NCBI GenBank assembly: GCA_017999895.1
Contig: JAGNKY010000020.1
Location: forward strand, 1-43,312
Reading direction: 5' to 3'
DNA: 43,312 bases
Source: Bacteroidales bacterium
GTDB lineage: Bacteria > Bacteroidota > Bacteroidia > Bacteroidales > VadinHA17
Each line of letters starts with the position of its first letter. Positions within the stretch are counted from its first letter, which is position 1. Position numbers and translations under genes: made by a program. Under the pieces are notes generated by a model, which made no database searches, was not told the origin of the DNA, and worked only from the letters and a program-made list of their open reading frames with translations. Below, piece after piece: positions 15,533-24,754 of the stretch.

Positions 15533-15584
15533 TTTTTTAACCACAGATTAACGCAGATTTTACACAGATTTGCACAGATTAATA
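15533..15584. repeat. Dispersed repeat of CACAGATT words (10-11 bp period)
   Basis: After TTTTTTAACCA come CACAGATTAA, CGCAGATTTTA, CACAGATTTG and CACAGATTAA. The same element, with the same TTTTTTAACCAC junction, recurs at 39371-39398. It lies between wzc and the cupin gene at 15606. Confidence 0.8.
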
Positions 15585-15605
15585 CAAAAAATAAACATAA
15601 TAAAT

Positions 15606-16109
15606 ATGAAAATAGATAATAAACTTACAGAACCTGTATTGCTTAATATACAAAGTATTTCCGATGACAGGGGATTCCTTGTCCCTTTTACCGATGATAT
15701 AGACCATGAACTTTTCCAGAGATGCTATCTGGTTGAAAACTATGGCCGGGGAATTATAAGAGGTTTACATTATCACAAGATCGAAAAGAAAATTTTTACA
15801 ATAGCTCATGGCTCGGCAAAATTTATAACTTTTAAACTTCCTGAAGAAATAGCTGACAGGAACGATAGAGAAGAAATCAAGGGATTTGCACTAAAACATC
15901 CGGAATGTATTAAAACCTGGGTGATGAGCAACAGGCATCATTGCGTGCTAATAGTGCCGTCATTCTATGCAAACGGGTGGATTAATCTCGAGGATAATAC
16001 AATTCTTGTTTCTTTGAGTAGCGCACGTTTTGAAATTGCCAGAGAGGATGATTTGAGAATAGATCCTTTTGTGATAGATGAGAAATACTGGAAGGTTTTG
16101 CCAAGATAA
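15606..16109 (+). CDS. RmlC-like cupin, nucleotide-sugar epimerase/isomerase family
   Basis: 167 residues from the ATG at 15606. An in-frame TTG at 15570 lies inside the repeat and is rejected. RmlC landmarks are SDDRGFLVPF, IIRGLHYHKIEKKIF (the active-site His of RGLHY is present) and LIVPSFYANGW. At the place of the RmlC catalytic Tyr the sequence reads SLSSARFE, so the proton-donating Tyr appears to be missing. It may be a binding-only or single-position isomerase variant, not a true 3,5-epimerase. It forms a group with the SDR at 16138 and the aminotransferase at 17223, probably one sugar pathway; substrate unknown. Confidence 0.7.
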   Translation: MKIDNKLTEPVLLNIQSISDDRGFLVPFTDDIDHELFQRCYLVENYGRGIIRGLHYHKIEKKIFTIAHGSAKFITFKLPEEIADRNDREEIKGFALKHPECIKTWVMSNRHHCVLIVPSFYANGWINLEDNTILVSLSSARFEIAREDDLRIDPFVIDEKYWKVLPR

Positions 16110-16137
16110 ATTCAAGATAATTTTCAAACAAAATAAT

Positions 16138-17064
16138 ATGAATATACTTGTTACCGGTGGAGCCGGATATGTAGGGACCAGTCTGGTTCCGCAACTACTC
16201 GATAGAAATTACAAAGTAACTGTTTACGATAATCTTCTGTTCGGTGTTGATCCGATATTACCCTTTTTCCGGAATCCCGATTTTAAATTAATAAAAGGTG
16301 ATGTACGCAATCTGTCAATGTTAAAAGAAGCCACAAAAAATGCGGACGTTATAATTCATCTTGCTGCTATCGTGGGGTATCCTGCCTGCAGGAAAAATCC
16401 GGAACTTGCTGAATCTGTCAATGTTACAGGCACAAAAAATTTAATTGAGGCAACTTCGCGAAGTCAACTGATAATGTATGGTTCTACAGGCTCGAACTAC
16501 GGTTCTGTGGAAGAAATCTGTACCGAAGAAACACCTTTGAACCCCCTGAGTTTGTATGGACAGACAAAAACACTGGCTGAAAGAATGCTGATGGAAGAAA
16601 GAAATACCGTTGCATTTCGTTTTGCAACTGCTTTCGGCATTTCACCAAGACTAAGACTCGATTTGCTGGTTAACGATTTCACCTATAAAGCTGTAAAAGA
16701 AGGTTATCTGGTTATTTATGAAAAACATTTTATGAGGACGTTTATTCATGTAAGCGACATGGGCAGAGCTTTTATTTTTGGGATTGATAACTCCGGCTCC
16801 ATGGCAAGAAATGTATATAATATAGGTTCGGAAACGATGAATTTCAGCAAAGAGCAGATATGCGAATTAATCCGCAAAGAAACAAATGCATATATACACT
16901 ATGCCGATGTGGGAGAAGATGCTGATAAACGTAATTATATAGTAAGCTATAAAAAAATAAATTCACTTGGCTATCATACTGAGACCACTATTGAACAAGG
17001 AATAAGGGAATTAGCTGAGGTTTGTAAAGTAATAGAGTTCAGGAATCCTTATTCGAATGTATAG
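16138..17064 (+). CDS. NAD-dependent epimerase/dehydratase (extended SDR)
   Basis: 308 residues from the ATG at 16138; upstream in-frame codons back to 16078 overlap the cupin gene and carry no domain. It shows the nucleotide-binding MNILVTGGAGYVGTSL, the acidic VYDNLLFG, GDVRN, HLAAIVGYPAC, and the catalytic YxxxK in LYGQTK at about residues 140-145 with a Ser/Thr-rich stretch (YGSTGSNYGS) before it. It is expected to epimerise, reduce or dehydrate a nucleotide sugar. Context with a cupin and an aminotransferase points to a deoxy or amino sugar, but the family alone does not fix the reaction. Confidence 0.8.
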   Translation: MNILVTGGAGYVGTSLVPQLLDRNYKVTVYDNLLFGVDPILPFFRNPDFKLIKGDVRNLSMLKEATKNADVIIHLAAIVGYPACRKNPELAESVNVTGTKNLIEATSRSQLIMYGSTGSNYGSVEEICTEETPLNPLSLYGQTKTLAERMLMEERNTVAFRFATAFGISPRLRLDLLVNDFTYKAVKEGYLVIYEKHFMRTFIHVSDMGRAFIFGIDNSGSMARNVYNIGSETMNFSKEQICELIRKETNAYIHYADVGEDADKRNYIVSYKKINSLGYHTETTIEQGIRELAEVCKVIEFRNPYSNV

Positions 17065-17222
17065 TAATGCGATAAAATAATTTTACAGTCACTTTTAAAT
17101 GGAGAAATAAATTTGAATCTTGCTTGTTTGAAATTGCTTAGAAATAATATTAAAAATTTTGACTTTATCTATTACGAAAATTTTATTATACGAACATTTT
17201 TACTGGCAAAGAAAACAGATTT

Positions 17223-18404
17223 ATGAAGAATGATAAAAATCTTGCAATAAACGGTGGCAAGCCGATTACGGGCAGTCCTGTTGTAATTCACAAACCCTGT
17301 CTCGGTGAGGATGATTTTGATGCAGTTGATAAAGCAATAAGAACGACATATATATCGGGCAATGGGCCGGCATGTATGGAATTCGAAAAAAAACTGTCCG
17401 GATATATCGGAGTAAAGCATGTCCTTTTTACAAATTCCTGCACTACCGCTCTTGACCTTGCTTTCAGGGTGAAGGATTTTCCTCCGGGAAGTGAAGTGAT
17501 AGTCCCTGATTTTACATACACATCAACAGCGCTTGGACCTTTATTGAATAATCTAAAAGTTGTTTTATGCGACGTCTATCCCAACAACGGAAATATTGAT
17601 GTAAGCAAAATCGAAAAATTAATAAATAATAAAACTGTAGCTATTGTGCCTGTTGATTATGCCGGGAACCCGGCCGAAATGGATGAAATAAACAGGATTG
17701 CAGCAAAGCATAATTTATATGTTGTTCATGATACGGCACAATCGGTTGGAGCTGTATATAAAGGAAGAAAAACAGGTACACTCGCCGATGTTTCGACATT
17801 CAGTTTTCACGCCACGAAGAATATAACGACAGGTGAAGGCGGGGCTATCGTTACCGATAATGATGAAATAGCTCAAAGGCTTATTTATATGAGAGAGAAG
17901 GGTACCGACAAACAATCATTTCTGACAGACAATATAACCAGGGGGTTTTATGAATATGTGGATATAGGTAACTCTTATGTTCAGTCGAATATTCTCGGTG
18001 CGCTGGGTATATCACAATTGTCGAAAATTGACTATATTCTCGAAAAACGTAAACAAATTGCCGGTTTTTATTTGAATGAATTGAAAGGAATTGAAGGACT
18101 TGATTTTCTTGAAATAGCAAAGGAGAGTGTGCCAAACTGGCATATTTTCGGAATACTCGTACCTCCGGAGGAGAAGTACTGGATTATGGATGCATTGAGA
18201 GCCGAAGGGATAATGGCAAACGTTCATTATACCCCCCTTCACAGAAACAAATTCTATAAAGGTTATGCAACCGATGAAGAAATGCAGGGCTCAATGAAAT
18301 TTTTTAACCGGCTTCTGAGGCTTCCTGTTTATCCTTCACTTACTGATGAGGAAAAAGAAAAGGTTATTAATGCGGTAAAAAAAGTATTTCGTTCATTAAA
18401 TTAA
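17223..18404 (+). CDS. DegT/DnrJ/EryC1/StrS sugar aminotransferase
   Basis: 393 residues. LAINGGKPI at the N-terminus, FTNSCTTALDLAF, VPDFTYTSTALG, VPVDYAGNPAEMDEI, the PLP-binding lysine in FSFHATKNITTGEGG (K199), EKGTDKQSF and SYVQSNILGALG. It is a PLP aminotransferase acting on a keto nucleotide sugar, second in the locus besides the WecE-like one. The GGxP start is found in arnB- and perosamine-synthase-like members, but the substrate cannot be fixed. The 158-bp gap before it contains TAAATTTG at 17108-17115, a possible -7 element without a clear -33 partner. Confidence 0.85.
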   Translation: MKNDKNLAINGGKPITGSPVVIHKPCLGEDDFDAVDKAIRTTYISGNGPACMEFEKKLSGYIGVKHVLFTNSCTTALDLAFRVKDFPPGSEVIVPDFTYTSTALGPLLNNLKVVLCDVYPNNGNIDVSKIEKLINNKTVAIVPVDYAGNPAEMDEINRIAAKHNLYVVHDTAQSVGAVYKGRKTGTLADVSTFSFHATKNITTGEGGAIVTDNDEIAQRLIYMREKGTDKQSFLTDNITRGFYEYVDIGNSYVQSNILGALGISQLSKIDYILEKRKQIAGFYLNELKGIEGLDFLEIAKESVPNWHIFGILVPPEEKYWIMDALRAEGIMANVHYTPLHRNKFYKGYATDEEMQGSMKFFNRLLRLPVYPSLTDEEKEKVINAVKKVFRSLN

Positions 18405-18460
18405 TGATTTATTTATGATTAGTTTATTTGAAAAGTTCTTTAGTTGATTTATGATTCAAT

Positions 18461-19657
18461 ATGAAGAAGTCAATTTTAATTTTTGGCGGGGGACTTAATC
18501 AATATTTATTAATAAAGACGGCTAAAGATTTAGACTATATTTCAGTTGTGATTGACCCGCTCCCTGATGCTCCCGGAAAAGAAATAGCTGATTTTTTTTA
18601 TGTTGTTGATGGGAAAGATTATGAAACGACAAAAAAAGTTGCATTAAAACATAGTGTATCAGCGATAGTTACGACACAAATGGAAAAGCCATTGAGAATT
18701 ATGGCAAAGCTTGCACAGGATTTACAGTTACAGTTTCATTCACCTGAAGTCGTTGAAAGGAGCCTTAATAAATGGTTAATGAAACAACAATTTTTAAAAA
18801 ATAATATTCCATGTGCAAATGGAAAATTATTTTTGGATAACCAGGGAATCAGAGAAAAAGATCTGAATAATTTGTCTTTTCCATTAATTATGAAACCGAT
18901 AGATGCAACATCGAGCCAGGGTGTTTACAAGGTTGAGAATTTCAATGAAATTAAAAAATACGAAAATTCAACAAGAAAATTTTCAAGGAATAATGGACTA
19001 ATTATTGAAGAATTTCTAGATGGTCCTGAATATAGTATTGAATCAATTACTTACAAAGGCCATACAACTGTTTGTCAGTTTACGGAAAAATTTATTACTC
19101 CTTTTCCAAATACAGTTGAAATGGGCCATTTACAACCGGCGGATTTAACTTTTGAACAAAAAGGGGAAATTAAAAATTTAGTTATTGCTGCTATAAATGC
19201 TATAGGAATTGATAATTCAGCATCCCATACGGAGGTTAAGCTAACAAAACAAGGAGCTAAGATTGTTGAGATAGGTGCGAGAGGAGGAGGAGATTTTATT
19301 TCTTCTTATTTAATTTTGACATCTACAGGAATAAATATGGACGAAGCAATAATTAAAGTGGCTTTAGGCGAAAGTCCTGATCTTTTACCAAAATGTTCTG
19401 AATATGCTTTTATAAAATATTTTGATTTGCCTGTTGGTAAAAGAGTAATCAGGATTAATGACTGGGCAGAAGTATTTGAAGAGAAAGATATTGTGTTTGT
19501 AAATATTTCAATAAAACCCGGTGATATTATCGAAAAAATTACTGAAAGTAAAAAAAGGCCGGGGTTTATTATTGTGAAAGGAGAAACAAGAGATAAAGTT
19601 TTAAGTATAGCTGAAGATTTGACTAATAGTATTTTAACCAAAATAATTCTGGATTAA
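18461..19657 (+). CDS. ATP-grasp ligase
   Basis: 398 residues. N-terminal pre-ATP-grasp fold (ILIFGGGLNQYLLIKTAKDL), then FPLIMKPIDATSSQGV (nucleotide-binding lysine and loop), LIIEEFLDGPEYSIES, and the metal-site region AKIVEIGARGGGDFIS. This is the carboxylate-amine ligase architecture of carbamoyl-phosphate-synthase-like and BacD-like enzymes. In a polysaccharide locus it could attach an amino acid or make an amide on a uronic acid or amino sugar; that is inference. The GNAT gene follows after 10 bp. From here the DNA becomes visibly more AT-rich. Confidence 0.8.
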   Translation: MKKSILIFGGGLNQYLLIKTAKDLDYISVVIDPLPDAPGKEIADFFYVVDGKDYETTKKVALKHSVSAIVTTQMEKPLRIMAKLAQDLQLQFHSPEVVERSLNKWLMKQQFLKNNIPCANGKLFLDNQGIREKDLNNLSFPLIMKPIDATSSQGVYKVENFNEIKKYENSTRKFSRNNGLIIEEFLDGPEYSIESITYKGHTTVCQFTEKFITPFPNTVEMGHLQPADLTFEQKGEIKNLVIAAINAIGIDNSASHTEVKLTKQGAKIVEIGARGGGDFISSYLILTSTGINMDEAIIKVALGESPDLLPKCSEYAFIKYFDLPVGKRVIRINDWAEVFEEKDIVFVNISIKPGDIIEKITESKKRPGFIIVKGETRDKVLSIAEDLTNSILTKIILD

Positions 19658-19667
19658 TTTTAAGGTG

Positions 19668-20192
19668 ATGTTGGAAGGGAATAAAATAAGACTTAGAGCG
19701 TTACAAAGAAAAGACTTTAATCAAACTTATAAATGGCATAATGACATTAATTTGAAGAATCTAACACTATCACATCCTTTCCCCGTAACTGATGTACTGG
19801 AAGAAAAATGGATTATAAATATTCTTGAAGACAAATCGAACCGGAATATTTATTTTGGTATTGAAAATAAAAATAACAACGAATTAGTTGGCATTATTTT
19901 TTTGTCTGGAATTAATAATATACACCAAACTTGTTGGCTTGGAATCTCAATAGGTGAAAATGAAGCAAGAGGTAAAGGCTTTGGGACAGAGGCAATAAAA
20001 CTGATTATTGATTATGCATTTAATAACTTGAATTTAAGAAAAGTTTCATTGGAAGTAGTAAATTCAAATAAAACTGCAATCGAAACATATAAAAAAATTG
20101 GCTTTAATATTGAAGGTGAAATGAAAATGCAAGTGTACATAAATGGAATATTATATAATAATTTAATTATGAGTATATTTAGAGAACATTGA
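19668..20192 (+). CDS. GNAT-family N-acetyltransferase (RimJ/RimL type)
   Basis: 174 residues. GTG at 19665 and ATG at 19668 are both in frame; the ATG after AAGGTG is preferred. Features are IRLRALQRKDFNQTYKWHND, YFGIENKNNNELVG, and the acetyl-CoA loop region ENEARGKGFGTEAIKL (RGKGFG at about residues 103-108), then VVNSNKTAIETYKKIGFN. It probably acetylates an amino sugar nucleotide made in this locus, as PseH- or WecD-like proteins do, but RimJ-type peptide acetylation cannot be excluded. Confidence 0.8.
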   Translation: MLEGNKIRLRALQRKDFNQTYKWHNDINLKNLTLSHPFPVTDVLEEKWIINILEDKSNRNIYFGIENKNNNELVGIIFLSGINNIHQTCWLGISIGENEARGKGFGTEAIKLIIDYAFNNLNLRKVSLEVVNSNKTAIETYKKIGFNIEGEMKMQVYINGILYNNLIMSIFREH

Positions 20193-20304
20193 CAAATCTG
20201 TTTTAATAATTAACGGTTATAGGTCAAATGAAAGTTTACCTTTTGAATAAATTTTCTTTAATGAATTTCTGTTAATTTGGAAGAGAAATTTATATACATA
20301 ATAA

Positions 20305-20665
20305 ATGGGGGGAAAGCCATTTGAAAATTTGACTATGGGGAATAATGTATATCTTGGGCATAATATACTTATTGATTCAACAGAAAAGGTTGTCATTAGA
20401 GATTATGTTGGGGTTGGTGCTAAATGTCAATTATGGACGCATACAGGTTATTATTCAGGTTCACAGATAAATAACCTGATTATAGAGAAAACTCGGGAAA
20501 TTTTTATTGATGAGGGAGCAATAATTTACTCGAATGTTATAATAACGCGTAGTGTGAGAATTGGAAAATTTACAAGAATAGGGGGCAAATTCACTTATAA
20601 ACAAAAATATCCCTGAAATGACTTTTGCAGGAGGTGTACCTTTAAGAATTATAAAAGTATTATAA
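20305..20665 (+). pseudogene. Hexapeptide (left-handed beta-helix) acyltransferase, broken by a one-base shift in a G5 run
   Basis: The frame from ATG 20305 has hexapeptide repeats (NLTMGNNVYLGHNI, FIDEGAIIYSNVIITRSVRIG) up to FTRIG, then turns into KFTYKQKYP and a stop at 20616. Removing one G from the run GGGGG at 20581-20585 joins it to ANSLINKNIPEMTFAGGVPL, the typical C-terminal end of this family, with a stop at 20663-20665. So either the gene is a recent pseudogene, or the base is a sequencing error, or it is a slippage switch; there is also a G6 run right after the start. Restored length is about 119 residues, short for the family. Confidence 0.75.
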
Positions 20666-20790
20666 GTCATTTATTTCAGTTCATATGTTTTAGCCCTTCA
20701 TAACCTTAAGTATTTTTATCCTTATAGTAAAAAATATTAATGTTTTAAATAAATTTTCCCCAATTTAAAAAGACAATTGTGATAGAAAAT

Positions 20791-21564
20791 ATGAAAATAG
20801 TAATTCTTGCGGGTGGATTTGGCACACGTTTAAGTGAAGAAACTGTTACTAAACCCAAACCAATGGTAGAGATTGGAGACAAACCGATTTTATGGCATAT
20901 CATGAAAATTTATTCTCATTTTGGTTTTAATGATTTTATAATTTGCCTTGGTTATAAAGGATTTATAATAAAGGAATATTTTACCAATTATTATATTCAC
21001 CATTCGGATATTTCTATTGATTTACAAACTAACGAATTACAAATACATAATAATTTATCAGAGCCATGGAAAGTTACATTGATTGACACAGGCTTGAATA
21101 CATTGACCGGCGGCAGATTAAAAAGAGTAAAGGATTATATAGGTGATAATACATTTATGATGACTTACGGCGACGGCTTATCAAATATAAATATTAACCA
21201 GTTAGTTTCTTTTCATAAGGCAAAGAATAAACTTGCGACATTAACAGCTGCCCAACCAACTGGAAGGTTTGGAGCATTGCATATTGATAAGAATGATCTT
21301 GTTACAAAATTTCAGGAAAAACCGGCTGGGGATGGAGGAGGTTGGGTAAATGCAGGTTTTTTTGTTTTGGAGCCTGCTGTACTTAATTATATAGAAGGTG
21401 ATTTGACAATGTTTGAGCGTGAACCATTACAAAATTTAGCTGCCGATAGACAATTAAATGCATTTAAACATAAAGGATTCTGGATGCCGATGGATAAACT
21501 TTCAGATAAGATGGAACTTGAAAAGCTTTGGAGTAGCGGTGGAGCGCCATGGAAAATGTGGTGA
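20791..21564 (+). CDS. rfbF: Glucose-1-phosphate cytidylyltransferase
   Basis: 257 residues from the ATG at 20791, the same length as enterobacterial RfbF; an upstream GTG at 20779 adds only four residues. LAGGFGTRLSEETVTKPKP (residues 6-24) is the nucleotide-binding signature, followed by MVEIGDKPILWHIM, YGDGLSNI, TGRFGAL, EKPAGDGGGWVNAGFFV and FWMPMDKLSDK. It makes CDP-glucose from CTP and glucose-1-phosphate, the first step of CDP-3,6-dideoxyhexose synthesis. It opens a run of five pathway genes. Confidence 0.93.
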   Translation: MKIVILAGGFGTRLSEETVTKPKPMVEIGDKPILWHIMKIYSHFGFNDFIICLGYKGFIIKEYFTNYYIHHSDISIDLQTNELQIHNNLSEPWKVTLIDTGLNTLTGGRLKRVKDYIGDNTFMMTYGDGLSNININQLVSFHKAKNKLATLTAAQPTGRFGALHIDKNDLVTKFQEKPAGDGGGWVNAGFFVLEPAVLNYIEGDLTMFEREPLQNLAADRQLNAFKHKGFWMPMDKLSDKMELEKLWSSGGAPWKMW

Positions 21565-21597
21565 TAACAAAAAGTTTCAATTATAATTATAATATAA

Positions 21598-22695
21598 ATG
21601 GTACAACTTTTTAATGGAATATTCAAAGGCAGGAAAGTTTTGATAACAGGTGACACAGGATTTAAAGGGTCCTGGCTTGCAATATGGTTATTAAAGCTTG
21701 GCGCTGATGTTTTTGGTTATTCTCTGCCGCCCAAAACCGAACAGGATAATTTTGTTGTAACAAACCTTTGCAAAAGAGTAATTCATAAAAATGATGATAT
21801 AAGAAACAGGCAACACCTTCTGGATTTCTTTGAAAAAGTCAGGCCGGAATTTGCTTTTCACCTTGCTGCTCAGCCACTTGTACTTGAATCATACAAAGAT
21901 CCTCACTATACTTTTGAAACGAATATTATGGGGACTGTTAATTTTTTTGAGGCAGTTAGAATGACAAATTCTGTTAAGGTAGCATTGAATATAACAAGTG
22001 ATAAATGTTATCGAAATAACGAATGGGTTTGGGGCTACCGTGAAAACGATCCATTGGGAGGGAAGGATCCTTACAGTGCCTCAAAAGGTTGTTCCGAATT
22101 AATTACCGATGCCTATTTAACTTCTTTTTTTAAAGACTCAAATTGCAGGGTTGCCTCTGTTAGAGCAGGTAATGTTATTGGTGCAGGTGACTGGGCTAAT
22201 TACAGAATAATTCCGGATTACTTCAGAGCACTACAAGGAGACAAAAAACTAATAGTTCGTAATCCTGAAGCCACAAGGCCATGGCAGCATGTGCTGGAGC
22301 CACTTTCAGGTTATTTAATGCTTGCAGCTGAACTCTATTATAATAAAGAATTTTGTGGAAGCTGGAATTTTGGCCCACGAAATGAGATGAATTACACTGT
22401 AATCGAATTAGTCAATGAGATTAAAAAATATGAAACATCGGTTGAAATTATATTTGATTCCAGTACTGAAGTGTTTCATGAATCAAAGTTTCTGAAACTT
22501 GATATTTCTAAGGCTGTACGGGAGCTTGGCTGGAAACCAGTTCTAGATTTTAATGACACTGTAAGGATGACTATTAATGGATATCTAAACGATATAAGAA
22601 GAACAAAACCTTCTTATGAAGACAGGTTAGAAACTATAAAGGAATATATAAACATAAGTGAAAAACAAAATGTAAAATGGAGTGCCAAAAAATGA
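21598..22695 (+). CDS. rfbG: CDP-glucose 4,6-dehydratase
   Basis: 365 residues. GRKVLITGDTGFKGSWLAIW (NAD-binding GxxGxxG), FHLAAQPLVLESYKDP, NITSDKCYRN, and the catalytic YSASK at about residues 158-162, then RAGNVIGAGDWA and RPWQHVLEPL. These blocks are specific to RfbG. It converts CDP-glucose to CDP-4-keto-6-deoxyglucose. Its TGA overlaps the next gene's start in an ATGA arrangement. Confidence 0.93.
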   Translation: MVQLFNGIFKGRKVLITGDTGFKGSWLAIWLLKLGADVFGYSLPPKTEQDNFVVTNLCKRVIHKNDDIRNRQHLLDFFEKVRPEFAFHLAAQPLVLESYKDPHYTFETNIMGTVNFFEAVRMTNSVKVALNITSDKCYRNNEWVWGYRENDPLGGKDPYSASKGCSELITDAYLTSFFKDSNCRVASVRAGNVIGAGDWANYRIIPDYFRALQGDKKLIVRNPEATRPWQHVLEPLSGYLMLAAELYYNKEFCGSWNFGPRNEMNYTVIELVNEIKKYETSVEIIFDSSTEVFHESKFLKLDISKAVRELGWKPVLDFNDTVRMTINGYLNDIRRTKPSYEDRLETIKEYINISEKQNVKWSAKK

Positions 22696-23882
22696 TGCGT
22701 GTGCCATATGGAATGACAGTTCATGGGCAGGAAGAGATTGATGCTGTTGTTGAAGTACTTAAGACTTCGACTCAAATGGGGAGAAATGTAATGACGTTCG
22801 AAGAAAGAGTTGCAAAATTGTTCGATAAGAAATACGGACTTATGCTTAATTCAGGGTCCTCAGCACTTTTTCTTGGCGCAGAAGTTCTTAATCTTCCCAA
22901 AGGTAGTGAAGTAATTACACCTGTTTTAACCTTCTCGACTACTGTTGCTTCCCTTGTAAAAAATGGGCTTATACCTGCTTTTGTTGATGTAGAGTCAGAT
23001 ACTTTTTTGATAGATATTAATAAAATCGAAGAAATGATATCTGATAAAACAAAAGCAATTGCTGTTCCTAATTTACTTGGCAACATACCTGACTGGGATA
23101 TAATATATGAAATAGCCCGCAAATATAATCTTAAAATTATAGAGGATTCTGCAGATACCCTCGGTGGCATTTTGCACGGTAGAAGTACCGGTTTTAATTC
23201 CGATATTTCGATTACGAGTTTTTATGGTTCGCATATAATAAATTGCGCTGGCAATGGTGGAATGCTTTGTTTAAACGATGATGGCATGTACCGGCGTGCA
23301 AAATTATTAAGGAGCTGGGGTCGCAGCTCTTCGATTTTCCCTGAATCGGAAAAGATCGAAAACAGATTTAATACTGAACTGGAAGGAATAAGATATGATG
23401 CAAAATTTGTATTTGAAGAAATCGGTTATAACCTGGAACCTTCAGAAATTGGAGCTGCATTTGGATTAATACAGTTGAATAAGCTTCAAGAAAATATAAA
23501 TGCAAGAATAGAAAACTTCAATAGGCAATTTAAATTTTTTAAACAATTTAAAGATTGGTTTATTCTGCCAAAACAAACAGCAGGGACAAAAACAGGCTGG
23601 CTCGCTTTCCCTTTGATTGTGAAGGATACTGCACCTTTTACAAGAACTGAAATGCAAATCGCACTAGAAAAGGCAAATATACAAACACGTGTCGTTTTTA
23701 CCGGCAATATTTTAAAACAACCCGGATTTAAGAATATTCATTGCATAAAGAATAAAAATGGCTATCCTAATGCAGATAATGTAATGCGCGGAGGCATTCT
23801 TATTGCTTGCCATCACGGGCTTACAGATGAAATGATAAATTATATACATGATTCCTTCAGGTCTTTTGTTAAAAAAATTTAA
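22692..23882 (+). CDS. rfbH: RfbH-like CDP-4-keto-6-deoxyglucose 3-dehydrase, variant without iron-sulfur cysteines
   Basis: 396 residues using ATG 22692, which overlaps the rfbG stop as ATGA; an ATG at 22677 is possible. The DegT-type PLP fold has His instead of the Schiff-base Lys: SFYGSHIINCAGNGG, H181, as in RfbH/E1 and ColD dehydrases that bind PMP. Where canonical RfbH carries the Cys cluster for its [2Fe-2S] centre (after SWGR), this protein has SSSIFPESEKIENRF with no Cys. It keeps the RfbH-type spacing to IGYNLEPSEIGAA. No ferredoxin-like E3 reductase gene is seen. The chemistry may therefore be ColD-like, PMP and glutamate dependent. Confidence 0.85.
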   Translation: MMRVPYGMTVHGQEEIDAVVEVLKTSTQMGRNVMTFEERVAKLFDKKYGLMLNSGSSALFLGAEVLNLPKGSEVITPVLTFSTTVASLVKNGLIPAFVDVESDTFLIDINKIEEMISDKTKAIAVPNLLGNIPDWDIIYEIARKYNLKIIEDSADTLGGILHGRSTGFNSDISITSFYGSHIINCAGNGGMLCLNDDGMYRRAKLLRSWGRSSSIFPESEKIENRFNTELEGIRYDAKFVFEEIGYNLEPSEIGAAFGLIQLNKLQENINARIENFNRQFKFFKQFKDWFILPKQTAGTKTGWLAFPLIVKDTAPFTRTEMQIALEKANIQTRVVFTGNILKQPGFKNIHCIKNKNGYPNADNVMRGGILIACHHGLTDEMINYIHDSFRSFVKKI

Positions 23883-24754
23883 TGAAGAAGCAAATTTTAA
23901 TAACCGGAGGAAATGGATTTCTTGGTCATAATCTTGTAAAAATGTTAATTAGTGAATTTAATGTTTGCGTTCTGGAGAGCAGTAATTGCAATTTCACCAG
24001 ATTATCTGATATAAAAGAAAATTTTATTAAATACAGATATAGTATTGATGACCTCAATTCAATATTTCAGAAAAAAACTATCCATTATATACTGCATACA
24101 GCAACTGATTACGGAAATGATAAAGATAATTCATTTGTTGCAAAAACAAATTTAATAATGCCCTTGGAACTCCTTGAAGCTGCATTGAAGTATAAAGTTG
24201 AATGTTTTATCAATACGGATACTGTTCTTAACAGATTAGTAAGCGAATATGCATTATCAAAATCTCAATTCAAAGAATGGTTAATTATGAAGAGAAATGA
24301 AATAAAAGTAATAAATATACAACTTGAACATTTTTATGGGCCTGATGCCGGAGATAATAACTTTATTTCATTCTTGATAAAGAGGTTATTAAACAATGAA
24401 CCTGAAATACAATTAACACTTGGAGAACAAGAACGTAATTTTGTTTATTATGAAGACGTAGTAGATGCTTTTAAGTTAATCATTTCTCAAATAGATAAAT
24501 TACCCTGTTATTCTAATTTTCACGTATGTTCTGATGAAACTATTTCCGTAAAAAATTTAGCTGAATTAATCAAGAAATTAACAAACAGTAATTCAAAATT
24601 AAAATTTGGTGCGCTTCCATATCGAAAAAACGAACTGATGAAATCTATTATTGACAATAGTAAACTAATCGAACTAGGCTGGAGGCCAAAAAATAATCTA
24701 AAATCTGGATTAGAAAAAGTTATTGAATTTGAAAAAAATAAATTTAAGATATGA
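23882..24754 (+). CDS. prt: CDP-paratose synthase (SDR reductase)
   Basis: 290 residues. N-terminal ILITGGNGFLGHNL (NAD(P) site). It resembles Salmonella Prt/RfbS through the middle and end: LEHFYGPDAGDNNFISFLIK, GEQERNFVYYEDVVDAF and the C-terminal KNELMKSIIDNSKLIELGW. The usual YxxxK appears as YALSKSQ. It reduces the 4-keto group of CDP-4-keto-3,6-dideoxyglucose. Abequose synthase (RfbJ) is a relative, but the tyvelose epimerase next door requires CDP-paratose as substrate, which favours Prt. Start and stop overlap both neighbours (TAATG before, ATGA after), so the genes are translationally coupled. Confidence 0.85.
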   Translation: MKKQILITGGNGFLGHNLVKMLISEFNVCVLESSNCNFTRLSDIKENFIKYRYSIDDLNSIFQKKTIHYILHTATDYGNDKDNSFVAKTNLIMPLELLEAALKYKVECFINTDTVLNRLVSEYALSKSQFKEWLIMKRNEIKVINIQLEHFYGPDAGDNNFISFLIKRLLNNEPEIQLTLGEQERNFVYYEDVVDAFKLIISQIDKLPCYSNFHVCSDETISVKNLAELIKKLTNSNSKLKFGALPYRKNELMKSIIDNSKLIELGWRPKNNLKSGLEKVIEFEKNKFKI

